Assembly: GCA_025356815.1 (NCBI GenBank)
Contig: JANXQL010000008.1
Coordinates: 1-36,717 of the forward strand
Length of the DNA: 36,717 nt
Direction: 5' to 3'
From: Pseudomonadota bacterium
GTDB lineage: Bacteria; Pseudomonadota; Gammaproteobacteria; Steroidobacterales; Steroidobacteraceae
Shown here: positions 19,130 to 26,837 of the stretch, piece after piece
Layout: each line of letters opens with the position of its first letter
How positions within the stretch are numbered: the stretch's first letter is position 1
The notes under the pieces: model-generated
The model's database searches: none
What the model saw: the letters and a program-made list of their open reading frames with translations, nothing else
What the model was told of the DNA's origin: nothing
Made by a program: the position numbers and the translations under genes

Positions 19130-20148
19130 GGCGCACCGTTGCACTCATCCTCGCCGCCGCGCTGCTGCTGCCGATGGCAGCCCGCGCGCTCGACCTGGAG
19201 CGGCCGGAGGTACATTCGTTCGTCGACGAGATGGTCGACCGCCATCACCTCGATCGCAAATGGGTCGAGCGTGTCGTCGGCGCGGCCGAGACCAAGAGTG
19301 CAATCGTCGACGCGATGAGCAAGCCGGCCGAGAAGGTCATGCAGTGGGCCGCCTACCGCCGGATCTTCCTGACCGAGCAGCGGATCCGCGACGGCCGCGC
19401 ATTCTACGCCGAGCATCGCGCGCAGCTCGAGGACGCCGCCTCCCGAACGGGCGTGCCGGGCGAGATCATCGCGGCGATCGTCGGGGTGGAGACCTTCTAT
19501 GGCACCAAGACCGGCCGCTACCGCGTGCTCGATGCGCTCGCCACGCTCGCCTTCGACTACCCGGCGCGCGCGCCGTACTTCCGCGCCGAGCTCGAACAGT
19601 TCCTGCTGCTGTCGCGCGAGGCCGCCTTCGACCCGCTCAAGGCCACCGGCTCGTACGCCGGAGCGATGGGGGCGCCGCAGTTCATGCCGCGCAGCTACCG
19701 CTCGTTCGCGCGCGATGGCGACCATGACGGCCACATCGACCTGTGGAGCGACTGGGCCGATATCATCGAGAGCGTCGCCCACTATTTCGTCGAGCACGGC
19801 TGGCGGCGCGGCGAACCTGTGTTCGCGACAGCGCAGCTGTGGGACCCGGACGTCGAAGAGCTGCCCGCAAACCGCCTGGAACTCGGCCAGAGCATCGGTT
19901 CCCTGCGCACGCGCGGGGTCGAGTTCGACAGCACGCTCGCCGACGACGCGAAGGCCATGTTCGTCGCGCTGCGGGACACGGAGGCCCCGACCTATCGGGT
20001 CGGCTTCCATAACTTCTGGGTGATCACCCGCTACAACCACAGCGCCATGTACGCGCTCGCGGTCAGCGAACTGGCGAGCGCGCTCGCGACCCCCGTGCCC
20101 GACCCCGACGCTGCCCCTGTGCCCGCCACCGATCCGGCCGCGCCATGA
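19126..20148 (+). CDS. mltB: Lytic murein transglycosylase B
   Basis: Cleaves MurNAc-GlcNAc bonds with 1,6-anhydroMurNAc formation. 340 residues. The signal peptide MRRTVALILAAALLLPMAARA has no lipobox cysteine, so this is a soluble periplasmic (SltB-like) form. Catalytic E122 is in VGVETFYGTKTGRYRV. SYAGAMGAPQFMPRSYRSF is the family signature, followed by a calcium-loop-like DGDHDGHIDLWSDW as in Slt35. The C-terminus ends in a Pro/Ala/Asp-rich tail. It overlaps rodA and rlpA by ATGA on both sides. Confidence 0.95.
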   Translation: MRRTVALILAAALLLPMAARALDLERPEVHSFVDEMVDRHHLDRKWVERVVGAAETKSAIVDAMSKPAEKVMQWAAYRRIFLTEQRIRDGRAFYAEHRAQLEDAASRTGVPGEIIAAIVGVETFYGTKTGRYRVLDALATLAFDYPARAPYFRAELEQFLLLSREAAFDPLKATGSYAGAMGAPQFMPRSYRSFARDGDHDGHIDLWSDWADIIESVAHYFVEHGWRRGEPVFATAQLWDPDVEELPANRLELGQSIGSLRTRGVEFDSTLADDAKAMFVALRDTEAPTYRVGFHNFWVITRYNHSAMYALAVSELASALATPVPDPDAAPVPATDPAAP

Positions 20149-20990
20149 CCCGGCGGGCGACGAGGCTCTGCGCATGGGGTTTCGCGCTTGCGCTGCTCGC
20201 CGGCTGCGCGGGCCCTGCCCGCTCACCGCCGCGCGGTCCCGAGTCGGTCCCACCCGCCGCTGCCGAAACGCCGGCCCCGACCCCGGCGCCCGCGCCACGG
20301 CCACCCGACGCCGACCTGCTCGCACTACCGGACGCGGTCCCGGCCCCCGAACCGCGCGCCAGGCTCGGCAACCCCGCCTTCTACGAGGTCTTCGGCCAGC
20401 GCTACACGGTTCTGCCCTCTGCGCGCGGCTTCCTCGAGCGGGGCGTGGCGTCCTGGTACGGGCCGGATTTCCACGGCATCCGCACCTCCACGGGCGAGCC
20501 GTACAACATGTATTCGATGACCGCGGCGCACCGCACGCTGCCGCTGCCTGCCTTCGCGCGCGTGACCAACCTCAGGAACGGCCGTGCCATCACGGTGCGC
20601 ATCAACGATCGTGGCCCGTTCAAGGCCAACCGGATCATCGACCTGTCGTACGCGGCGGCGCTCAAGCTCGACATGGTCCGCGAAGGCACGACCATGGTCG
20701 AAGTGCGGGCGCTGGAGCCGGGTGATGGCGCGCTGCTCGAGCCACCCGCGCCCGTCACCGCGCTGTACGCGCAGGCCGGGGCGTTCGGCGTCGAGGCGAA
20801 CGCACTGCGACTGCGCGAGAAGCTGGTCGCGGCGAATCTGGGGCCGGTGTTCGTGCGCGCTGACGCCATCGCCGGCCACATCGTCCATCGGGTCCGGATC
20901 GGCCCCGTGGATTCAGTCCCGGCCTACGACGCGCTGGTCGAGCGGCTGCACGCGGCCGGCGTGCTCTCGGTCACGCTCGTCGGCAATTGA
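20145..20990 (+). CDS. rlpA: Septal lytic transglycosylase RlpA (lipoprotein)
   Basis: Outer-membrane lipoprotein that cleaves denuded glycan strands. 281 residues. Lipobox LLAGC gives C21, followed by a Pro/Ala-rich linker (about 25-65). The double-psi beta-barrel domain (about 98-190) carries GVASWYGPDFHG, the GEPYNMYSMTAAHRTLPLP region with the conserved Glu and His, and RINDRGPF with the conserved Asp. A C-terminal SPOR domain (about 205-281, YAQAGAFGVEANALRLREKL) would bind denuded septal glycan. The ATG overlaps the mltB stop (ATGA). Confidence 0.95.
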   Translation: MTRRATRLCAWGFALALLAGCAGPARSPPRGPESVPPAAAETPAPTPAPAPRPPDADLLALPDAVPAPEPRARLGNPAFYEVFGQRYTVLPSARGFLERGVASWYGPDFHGIRTSTGEPYNMYSMTAAHRTLPLPAFARVTNLRNGRAITVRINDRGPFKANRIIDLSYAAALKLDMVREGTTMVEVRALEPGDGALLEPPAPVTALYAQAGAFGVEANALRLREKLVAANLGPVFVRADAIAGHIVHRVRIGPVDSVPAYDALVERLHAAGVLSVTLVGN

Positions 20991-21076
20991 CCACACCGCC
21001 ACCGCCACGGTCCGCGGCCGCGCACGGTACACTGCGCCGTCCGCCACCTTGAGTTTTGCCGAGGCCGAGTAGCACG

Positions 21077-22219
21077 ATGTCGAGACCGTCCCTGCAAGCT
21101 GCGTTCCTCCTGGTCATGGCGCTCGTCGCCGCGGACCCTGCCCACGCCGGCATCCCGGTGCCACCGCCGCCGTCGCTACCCGCCAAGGGCTACGTGCTGC
21201 TCGACGCGTTCAGCGGTCGCATCCTCGTCGGCCAGAACGACGTCGAGCGGCTGGAGCCGGCGAGCCTGACCAAGCTGATGACGTCCTACGTCGTCTTCCA
21301 CGCGCTCAGGGACGGCAAGCTGCGTCTCGACCAGGAAGTGCCCATCTCGGAGCATGCCTGGCGGGCCGAAGGCTCGCGCACGTTCGTCGACGTGGGTACG
21401 CGCGTGCGCGTCGACCTGCTGATCCAGGGAATGGTCGTCCAGTCGGGTAACGACGCCACGATCGCGCTGGCCGAGGCCATCGCAGGCTCCGAGGCGACGT
21501 TCGCGGCGTTGATGAACCAGTACAGCCAGCGGCTCGGGCTCAGGGGCTCACACTGGGCCAACACCGACGGCCTGCCGGACCCGCAGCACTATACGACCGC
21601 TCGCGACGTCGCGCTGCTGGGTGCGGCGCTGATCCGCGAGTTCCCGCAGTACTACAAGTGGTTCTCGCAGCGCTCGTTCACCTACAACAACATCACGCAG
21701 CAGAACCGCAACGGGCTGCTGGAACGCGACCCGACGGTCGATGGCATCAAGACCGGCCACACCGAGGCCGCCGGCTACTGCCTCGCGACCTCGGCGTTGC
21801 GTGACGGCATGCGACTCGTGTCGGTCGTGATGGGGACGACGAGCCCGAAGGTGCGCGAGGACGCAAGCGCAGCTCTGCTCGGCTATGGTTTCAACTTCTT
21901 CGAGACCCGCCGCCTGTACGCAGCCGCGCAGAAGGTCGGCGAAGCGCACGTGTTCAAGGTCGGCGAGCCGGTGGCCGTCGTCGTGCGTGGCGATCTTTAC
22001 GCAACCGCACCGCGCGGCGACCTCGCAGGGATAAAGGCGCAGCTCGCGCTCAACCCGCGTCTGGTGGCACCGCTCGCAGCGACGACCCCGGTGGGCCGGC
22101 TGCGGCTGACCCTCGAGGACAAGGTCATCGGCGACGTGCCGGTCTATCCCTCCACCGCCGTGCCGACGGGCAGCCTCTACCGGCGTATCGTCGACACCGT
22201 CCGGCTTTGGTTCACCTGA
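21077..22219 (+). CDS. dacA: D-alanyl-D-alanine carboxypeptidase (PBP5/6 family)
   Basis: Removes the terminal D-alanine of muropeptide stems in the periplasm. 380 residues from ATG 21077; an in-frame TTG at 21056 would add seven residues before a normal signal peptide and is less likely. The signal peptide ends at DPAHA (about residue 24). Motifs: S63-L-T-K66 (EPASLTKLM), S123-G-N and K225-T-G (DGIKTGHTEAAGYC). A PBP5 C-terminal beta domain and a final amphipathic helix (SLYRRIVDTVRLWF) anchor it to the inner membrane. The 86-base gap from rlpA holds no convincing promoter. dat begins 2 bases after its stop. Confidence 0.96.
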   Translation: MSRPSLQAAFLLVMALVAADPAHAGIPVPPPPSLPAKGYVLLDAFSGRILVGQNDVERLEPASLTKLMTSYVVFHALRDGKLRLDQEVPISEHAWRAEGSRTFVDVGTRVRVDLLIQGMVVQSGNDATIALAEAIAGSEATFAALMNQYSQRLGLRGSHWANTDGLPDPQHYTTARDVALLGAALIREFPQYYKWFSQRSFTYNNITQQNRNGLLERDPTVDGIKTGHTEAAGYCLATSALRDGMRLVSVVMGTTSPKVREDASAALLGYGFNFFETRRLYAAAQKVGEAHVFKVGEPVAVVVRGDLYATAPRGDLAGIKAQLALNPRLVAPLAATTPVGRLRLTLEDKVIGDVPVYPSTAVPTGSLYRRIVDTVRLWFT

Positions 22220-22221
22220 CG

Positions 22222-23106
22222 ATGGCCGCTCCGCTACCCATTGCCTGCCTCAACGGCGCATTCCTGCCGCTGGCGGAGGTGCGTATTTCGCCCCTCGACC
22301 GCGGCTTCCTGTTCGCCGATTCGGTCTACGAGGTGCTGCCCGTGTATGCGGGCCGGCCGTTCCTGTTCATCGAGCACATCGCGCGCCTGGAGCGCAGTCT
22401 CGGCGAGATCCGCATGCACTCGCCGTTGACGCGGTCGGAGTGGGCGACACTGCTGACCGAGTTGGTCGCGCGCAATGGCGGCGGCGACATGTACCTGTAC
22501 GTGCAGGTCACGCGTGGCGCCGAGGAGGGCCGCAACCACGCGCTGAACGCATCGCTCGTACCGACGGTCTTCCTGATGGCCTGCCCGCTCGCGCCGCTGG
22601 ACGAGTCGGTCCGCATCACGGGCGTCGGCGCGATCACGACGCAGGACGAACGCTGGGCGCGCTGCGACATCAAGAGCACTTCGCTGCTCGCCAACGTGCT
22701 CGCCAAGAGCCGCGCGGCGGATGCCGGCGAGACCGAGGCGATCCTGCTGTCTGGCGGCTGGCTGCGGGAAGGCTCATCCAGCTCGGTGATGATCGTGTGC
22801 GGCGGCGTACTGCACGCCCCGCCCTACGGCCCGGAGATCCTGCCGGGGACCACGCGCGACCTCGCGCTCAGGCTTGCCGCAGAAGCCGGCATCGCCGTGC
22901 GGATCGCACCGATCGCCGAGGCAACGCTGAGGTCCGCAGACGAGATCCTGCTGTCGTTTGCCACGCGCGGCGTGCTCAGCGTGACACGCCTCGATGGCAA
23001 GGCGGTCGGCACGGGTCGTCCTGGACCGGTGTGGTCCGCTCTGGCGGCCGGCTTCGCCCACTACCGGCAGATCCTGGCCGGCACGCCGCTGCTACCCGCC
23101 GGCTGA
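22222..23106 (+). CDS. dat: D-amino-acid transaminase (PLP fold type IV)
   Basis: Interconverts D-alanine and D-glutamate with their keto acids. 294 residues from ATG 22222. It shows the fold IV N-terminus LNGAFLPLAEVRISPLDRGF, the PLP lysine K151 in RCDIKSTSLLANVLAK, and LLSGGWLREGSSSSVMIV, which matches D-amino-acid transaminase better than branched-chain enzymes. Directly downstream of dacA (2-base gap), it could handle D-alanine released by the carboxypeptidase or balance D-Glu supply; that link is inference. Aminodeoxychorismate lyase is the main alternative in this fold, but the DIKS motif favours Dat. Confidence 0.88.
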   Translation: MAAPLPIACLNGAFLPLAEVRISPLDRGFLFADSVYEVLPVYAGRPFLFIEHIARLERSLGEIRMHSPLTRSEWATLLTELVARNGGGDMYLYVQVTRGAEEGRNHALNASLVPTVFLMACPLAPLDESVRITGVGAITTQDERWARCDIKSTSLLANVLAKSRAADAGETEAILLSGGWLREGSSSSVMIVCGGVLHAPPYGPEILPGTTRDLALRLAAEAGIAVRIAPIAEATLRSADEILLSFATRGVLSVTRLDGKAVGTGRPGPVWSALAAGFAHYRQILAGTPLLPAG

Positions 23107-23113
23107 GGCGCCG

Positions 23114-23374
23114 ATGGAGAATTCGCCGCTGGAGTTCCCGGGCGAGCACGACATCAAGGTGATGGGACGCAACTCGCCGACCTTCAGGTCGCGCATCGCC
23201 GAGGTGCTGGTCGAGGAGCTGGGCGCCGGCGCGGCAGACAAGATCCAGCAGCGGGCCAGCCGCGACGGCACCTTCACCTCGCTGACCTGCACCGTGCACG
23301 TCGAAAGCCGCGATGATCTCGAGCGCGCCTATCGGGCGCTGCACCGCACCGGGCTTGTGCTGTACGCACTCTAG
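23114..23374 (+). CDS. ybeD: YbeD/DUF493 family protein
   Basis: Small cytosolic protein of 86 residues with an ACT-like alpha/beta fold in this family; its biochemical role is unsettled. The family features FPGEHDIKVMGRNSPTF, RASRDGTFTSLTCTVHVES and the terminal ALHRTGLVLYAL are intact. ATG 23114 is chosen because GAGG lies 5 bases upstream and the protein then has standard length; an upstream in-frame start at 22994 lies inside dat. The dacA-ybeD-lipB neighbourhood is classic, but here lipB points the other way and converges on ybeD, with 22 bases between stops. Confidence 0.93.
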   Translation: MENSPLEFPGEHDIKVMGRNSPTFRSRIAEVLVEELGAGAADKIQQRASRDGTFTSLTCTVHVESRDDLERAYRALHRTGLVLYAL

Positions 23375-23396
23375 GCGCGCGCCGTCGCCGCCGGAC

Positions 23397-24029
23397 TCAA
23401 CTCACCCAGCACACCTCGCCGGGCAGACGCAGGGTTCGCCACAGGTGCGGCACCAGCGCGAGCGCGGCGTCTGCCGGCGTGAGCCGCACGCCCAGCGCCG
23501 CCAGGTCCACCACTTCGAGGCCCGCATAACCGCACGGATTGATTCGCGCGAACGGCTCCAGATCCATCGCCACGTTCAGGCTCAGGCCGTGGTAGCTGCA
23601 GCCGCGGCGGATGCGAAGCCCGACACTCGCGAGCTTGGCGCCATCGACATACACGCCGGGCGCGTCGCGCCGCGCCACTGCCGCGACACCGACGTCGGCG
23701 AGGAACGCGATCAGCGCCTGCTCCAGCGCCATCACCAGTTCGCGCACACCCAGCCCCGAGCGGCGCAGGTCCACCAGCGGGTAGACGACGAGCTGCCCGG
23801 GACCGTGGTAGGTGACCTGGCCGCCACGATCGATGCCGATCACCGGAATGTCGCCCGGCGCGAGCAGGTGCTCGGGTCGGCCGTTCATCCCCAGCGTGAA
23901 TACCGGCGGGTGCTCGAGCGCCCACAGCTCGTCGGGCGCTTCCGAATCGCGCTGGTCGGTGTAGCGCTGCATCGCCCGCCAGGTCGGCTCGTAGTCGACG
24001 CGACCCCGCCAGCGCGCGAGCGCGCTCAT
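23397..24029 (-). CDS. lipB: Octanoyl-ACP:protein N-octanoyltransferase
   Basis: Moves octanoyl groups from ACP to lipoyl domains (and GcvH), forming a thioester intermediate. 210 residues. The signature [18 protein letters not shown] is at 68-85, catalytic K132 is in [10 protein letters not shown], and nucleophile C166 is in RINPCGYAG. The ATG at 24029 follows directly on the lipA stop with no gap, so expression is coupled to lipA. The order lipA-lipB on the minus strand differs from the usual ybeD-lipB-lipA co-directional arrangement. Confidence 0.97.
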   Translation of the reverse strand: MSALARWRGRVDYEPTWRAMQRYTDQRDSEAPDELWALEHPPVFTLGMNGRPEHLLAPGDIPVIGIDRGGQVTYHGPGQLVVYPLVDLRRSGLGVRELVMALEQALIAFLADVGVAAVARRDAPGVYVDGAKLASVGLRIRRGCSYHGLSLNVAMDLEPFARINPCGYAGLEVVDLAALGVRLTPADAALALVPHLWRTLRLPGEVCWVS

Positions 24030-25022
24030 CTACAGTCCAGCGTTGTTGCGTTCGAGGGCGCGTTCCGCCCGGTAGCTGGAGCGCACCAGCGGGCCCGAGA
24101 CGCATTCGAGGAAGCCTAGCTCGAGCGCGCGCTCCCGCAGCCACTGGAACTCCTGCGGCGGCACATAGCGCTCGATCGGTAGATGGTTGGCGGTCGGCCG
24201 CAGGTACTGGCCGAGGGTCAGCAGATCGACGCCCGCCGCGCGCAGGTCGGCCATGCACGCGACGATTTCGGCGGCGGTCTCGCCCAGCCCCAGCATCAGG
24301 CTGGACTTCGTCAGCACGGCGGCGCGGTGACGCTTGGCGTGCGCCAGCACCGCGAGCGTCTGCTCGTAGCCGGCGCGCGGGTCGCGCACTGGGTGGGTGA
24401 GGCGTCGGACCGTCTCAATGTTCTGCGCGAACACCTCAAGCCCGCTGTCGACCACGACCGCCACCGCCTCGAGGCTGCCCTGGAAGTCGGGCGTCAGCGC
24501 CTCGACCGCCGTCGCGGGGCTCATGTCCTTGATCGCACGCACGCAGGCGGCATAGTGCGCCGCACCGCCATCGTCCAGGTCGTCGCGGTTGACCGAGGTG
24601 AGCACCACGTAGCGCAGCTTCATCAGCGTCACGGTGCGGGCGGTGTTGGCGGGTTCCTGCGCATCGAGCCAGCCGCGCGGGTTGCCGGTGTCGACCGAGC
24701 AGAAGCGGCAGGCGCGCGTACAGACCGCGCCCATCAGCATGATCGTCGCGGTTCCCGCGTTCCAGCACTCGCCGATGTTCGGGCACTTGGCCTCTTCGCA
24801 GACGGTCGCCAGTCGGTGCTCGCGAACCACCTCGCGCACGCCATCGAAGCGCGCGCCGGCCGGCATCTGGGCACGCAGCCAGGGGGGTTTGCGGCCGACG
24901 ACCAGCGGCTCCGCCTCGGCGCCGGACTTGATCCCGTCACGGATCGCGGTGAAGCCCTGCGGCGTCACGTATTTCTGGCCGCTCCTGGCTGTGACGAGCG
25001 GGATGCCTTTGAAATCGGTCAC
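24030..25022 (-). CDS. lipA: Lipoyl synthase (radical SAM)
   Basis: Inserts two sulfurs into protein-bound octanoyl chains. 330 residues from GTG 25022, which has AGGA 9 bases upstream; E. coli LipA is 321. The auxiliary cluster motif C75-EEAK-C80-PNIGE-C86 and the radical-SAM motif C101-TRA-C105-RF-C108 are complete. The C-terminal [12 protein letters not shown] contains the conserved serine-bearing RSSY. The open frame extends upstream to 25865 through murU in another frame; that part is not coding. It lies 38 bases downstream of murU on the same strand. Confidence 0.97.
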   Translation of the reverse strand: MTDFKGIPLVTARSGQKYVTPQGFTAIRDGIKSGAEAEPLVVGRKPPWLRAQMPAGARFDGVREVVREHRLATVCEEAKCPNIGECWNAGTATIMLMGAVCTRACRFCSVDTGNPRGWLDAQEPANTARTVTLMKLRYVVLTSVNRDDLDDGGAAHYAACVRAIKDMSPATAVEALTPDFQGSLEAVAVVVDSGLEVFAQNIETVRRLTHPVRDPRAGYEQTLAVLAHAKRHRAAVLTKSSLMLGLGETAAEIVACMADLRAAGVDLLTLGQYLRPTANHLPIERYVPPQEFQWLRERALELGFLECVSGPLVRSSYRAERALERNNAGL

Positions 25023-25060
25023 GGGAATGGATCCTGGCCCCGGGAGCGGGAGCGGACATT

Positions 25061-25729
25061 CTACGCGAGCGAGGCCGCCAGCTGTGCCAGGCGCTCCGGG
25101 GTGCCGACGTCCACCCACTGCCCGCCATACAGCTCGGCGGTGGCAAGGCCCGCGTGGGCGGCCCGGTCCAGCAGCGGCTTCAGCGGCCGACGGCCGGGCG
25201 CCAGACGCTCGAACAGCGCCGGGTGGTAGGTCGCGATGCCGGCGAAGGTGTGCCGCAGGGGGCCCGTGAGCCTCAGTTCCCCGCACTCGATCGCGAAGTC
25301 GCCATTCGGGTGCTGGAGGGGGTTGGGGACCAGCACCAGGTGCGCCAGGCGGCCCGGGGCGGGGACGGGTGGCGGCAACGGCAAGTCCGTCCAGACGTCG
25401 CCGTTGACGACCGCGAACGGCTCGCCGCCGAACAGGGCGAGTGCGTTGCGGATCCCGCCGGCGGTCTCCAGCGGTTCCGGACCCTCGTCGAACCAACGGA
25501 TCGCGACGCCGTACGCGGCACCGTCGCCCAGTGCCGCGCGCAGGGCGTCGCCGCGCCAGGAGGTGTTGATGGCGACCTCGCGCACACCGGCAGCGGCGAG
25601 TTTCTCGAGGTGCCAGACGATCAACGGCTTGCCGCCGACCGGCAGCAGCGGCTTGGGCATCGTGTCGGTCAGCGGCCGCATGCGCTCGCCCCGACCTGCC
25701 GCCAGCAGCAGCGCACGGGTCGGCCTCAT
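25061..25729 (-). CDS. murU: MurNAc-1-phosphate uridylyltransferase
   Basis: Converts MurNAc-alpha-1-phosphate and UTP to UDP-MurNAc in the recycling route that bypasses MurA/MurB and so gives intrinsic fosfomycin tolerance in pseudomonads. 222 residues. The nucleotidyltransferase motif [22 protein letters not shown] starts at 10 and is intact, and NGDVW (109-113) supplies a metal-binding aspartate. The ATG overlaps the amgK stop (ATGA). Small GlmU/RmlA-like proteins look alike, so pairing with amgK is what makes the assignment strong. Confidence 0.93.
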   Translation of the reverse strand: MRPTRALLLAAGRGERMRPLTDTMPKPLLPVGGKPLIVWHLEKLAAAGVREVAINTSWRGDALRAALGDGAAYGVAIRWFDEGPEPLETAGGIRNALALFGGEPFAVVNGDVWTDLPLPPPVPAPGRLAHLVLVPNPLQHPNGDFAIECGELRLTGPLRHTFAGIATYHPALFERLAPGRRPLKPLLDRAAHAGLATAELYGGQWVDVGTPERLAQLAASLA

Positions 25730-26766
25730 GAGGCGCGCGCGCGCGCCTGCGCGGCCTCGAAGCGCGGCTCGACAAGTTCGCCCAGCAGCGCGGCCAGCTC
25801 GTCGAGCTCACCGTAGGCGGCGGCCGTCGCGCGTACGTAGGCGAGCACGGTGGGCAGGTCGTCAAGGTAGGAGGACTTGCCGTCGCGGTACCACAGGCGA
25901 GCGAAGATGCCGAGCACCTTCAGGTGGCGCTGCAGGCCCATCAGGTCGAACCAGCGAACGAACTTAGCGGACGGCGGCAGCGCGAGCCCGGCAGCGAGGC
26001 CGCGCAGGCGGTAGTCCTCGACCCAGCCGAGGACGCGCTCACGCGGCCAGGTCACGTAGCAGTCCTTGTACAGCGAGACCAGGTCGTAGGTGACCGCCCC
26101 GCGCACTGCATCCTGAAAATCGAGAATGCCGGGGTTGCCATCGCCGAGCACCATGAGATTGCGGGAATGGTAGTCGCGATGCACGAACACCTGTGGCTGC
26201 GCGAGCGCGACACCCACCAGCTGATCGGACAACCGCGCCAGCACGGCCTCTTCCGCGGCACCAAGATCAAGGCCAAGGTGGCGGGCGAGGAACCAGTCGG
26301 GGAACAGCCGCAGTTCGCGTCGCAGCAGCTCGCTGTCGTAGGGCGGCAGAGTCGTAGCGTGCGTCGCGCCGCGCACCTGGATCGCGAGCAGCGCGCCGGC
26401 CGCGTCCCGATACAGCCGCTCGACATCGCCCCCCGCGCCCAGCGCGGCGAGATAGTGGGTGGAACCGAGATCGGTCAGCAGCAGGAAACCCTGCGCAAGA
26501 TCCGCGGCGAGGACGCTTGGCACGCTCACCTCGATCGCAGCCAGCTGGGTCGCGACGCTGATGTACGGTCCCAGATCCTCGCGGTTGGGCGGCGCGTCCA
26601 TCGCGATGAGCGAGCGCCCGCCGTGGTGGACGCGAAAATAGCGCCGGAAACTGGCGTCGGCCGACGCCGGCGCCACCCGTGCCTCGCCCGGGCCCAGCAC
26701 CCGTGCCAGCCATTGGTCCAGCTGGGCACGGCGGGGATCTGCGCAGAGGTTGGTGTCGGTCGACAT
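25726..26766 (-). CDS. amgK: Anomeric MurNAc/GlcNAc kinase
   Basis: Aminoglycoside-phosphotransferase-like kinase that phosphorylates the anomeric hydroxyl of MurNAc and GlcNAc during peptidoglycan recycling. 346 residues. The N-terminal lobe is [14 protein letters not shown]. The catalytic loop [14 protein letters not shown] gives D198, and the metal-binding [18 protein letters not shown] follows at 215. Upstream of ATG 26766 there is no Shine-Dalgarno sequence, and a TATAAT on the minus strand ends 9 bases before the ATG. It is divergent from lptD, as in Pseudomonas. Confidence 0.93.
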   Translation of the reverse strand: MSTDTNLCADPRRAQLDQWLARVLGPGEARVAPASADASFRRYFRVHHGGRSLIAMDAPPNREDLGPYISVATQLAAIEVSVPSVLAADLAQGFLLLTDLGSTHYLAALGAGGDVERLYRDAAGALLAIQVRGATHATTLPPYDSELLRRELRLFPDWFLARHLGLDLGAAEEAVLARLSDQLVGVALAQPQVFVHRDYHSRNLMVLGDGNPGILDFQDAVRGAVTYDLVSLYKDCYVTWPRERVLGWVEDYRLRGLAAGLALPPSAKFVRWFDLMGLQRHLKVLGIFARLWYRDGKSSYLDDLPTVLAYVRATAAAYGELDELAALLGELVEPRFEAAQARARAS

Positions 26767-26775
26767 GGGCGACTG

Positions 26776-26783
26776 ATTATAAT
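26776..26783. promoter_or_regulatory. Shared palindromic -10 element between amgK and lptD
   Basis: ATTATAAT contains TATAAT on both strands: plus 26778-26783 (toward lptD, start near 26790) and minus 26781-26776 (toward amgK, start near 26769). It is an AT island in GC-rich sequence. Neither strand has a good -35 at 16-18 bases, so strength or activator dependence is uncertain. Confidence 0.5.
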
Positions 26784-26837
26784 GCCTGCAGCCCGCCGCG
26801 CCGCGGCGACCCGCCGCCCGATCAACTAGGCCGCCGA

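Noticed and set aside
19042-20325. 427-residue minus-strand frame opposite mltB
   Set aside because: Antisense composition and no domain; mltB has all catalytic motifs on the other strand.
20991-21076. Promoter for dacA in the rlpA-dacA gap (TACACT at 21028)
   Set aside because: The only TTGACC lies 35 bases away; no pair with acceptable spacing.
21056-21076. TTG start for dacA
   Set aside because: It would add seven residues before a normal signal peptide; ATG 21077 gives a standard N-terminus.
23375-23396. GC-rich palindrome between ybeD and lipB as a terminator
   Set aside because: GGCGCGCGCC has no room for a loop and there is no T-tract.
26730-26790. Sigma-E-type promoter for lptD-surA as in E. 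coli
   Set aside because: No good GGAACTT plus TCTGA-like pair at the right spacing; the GGATCT present is too far from consensus.
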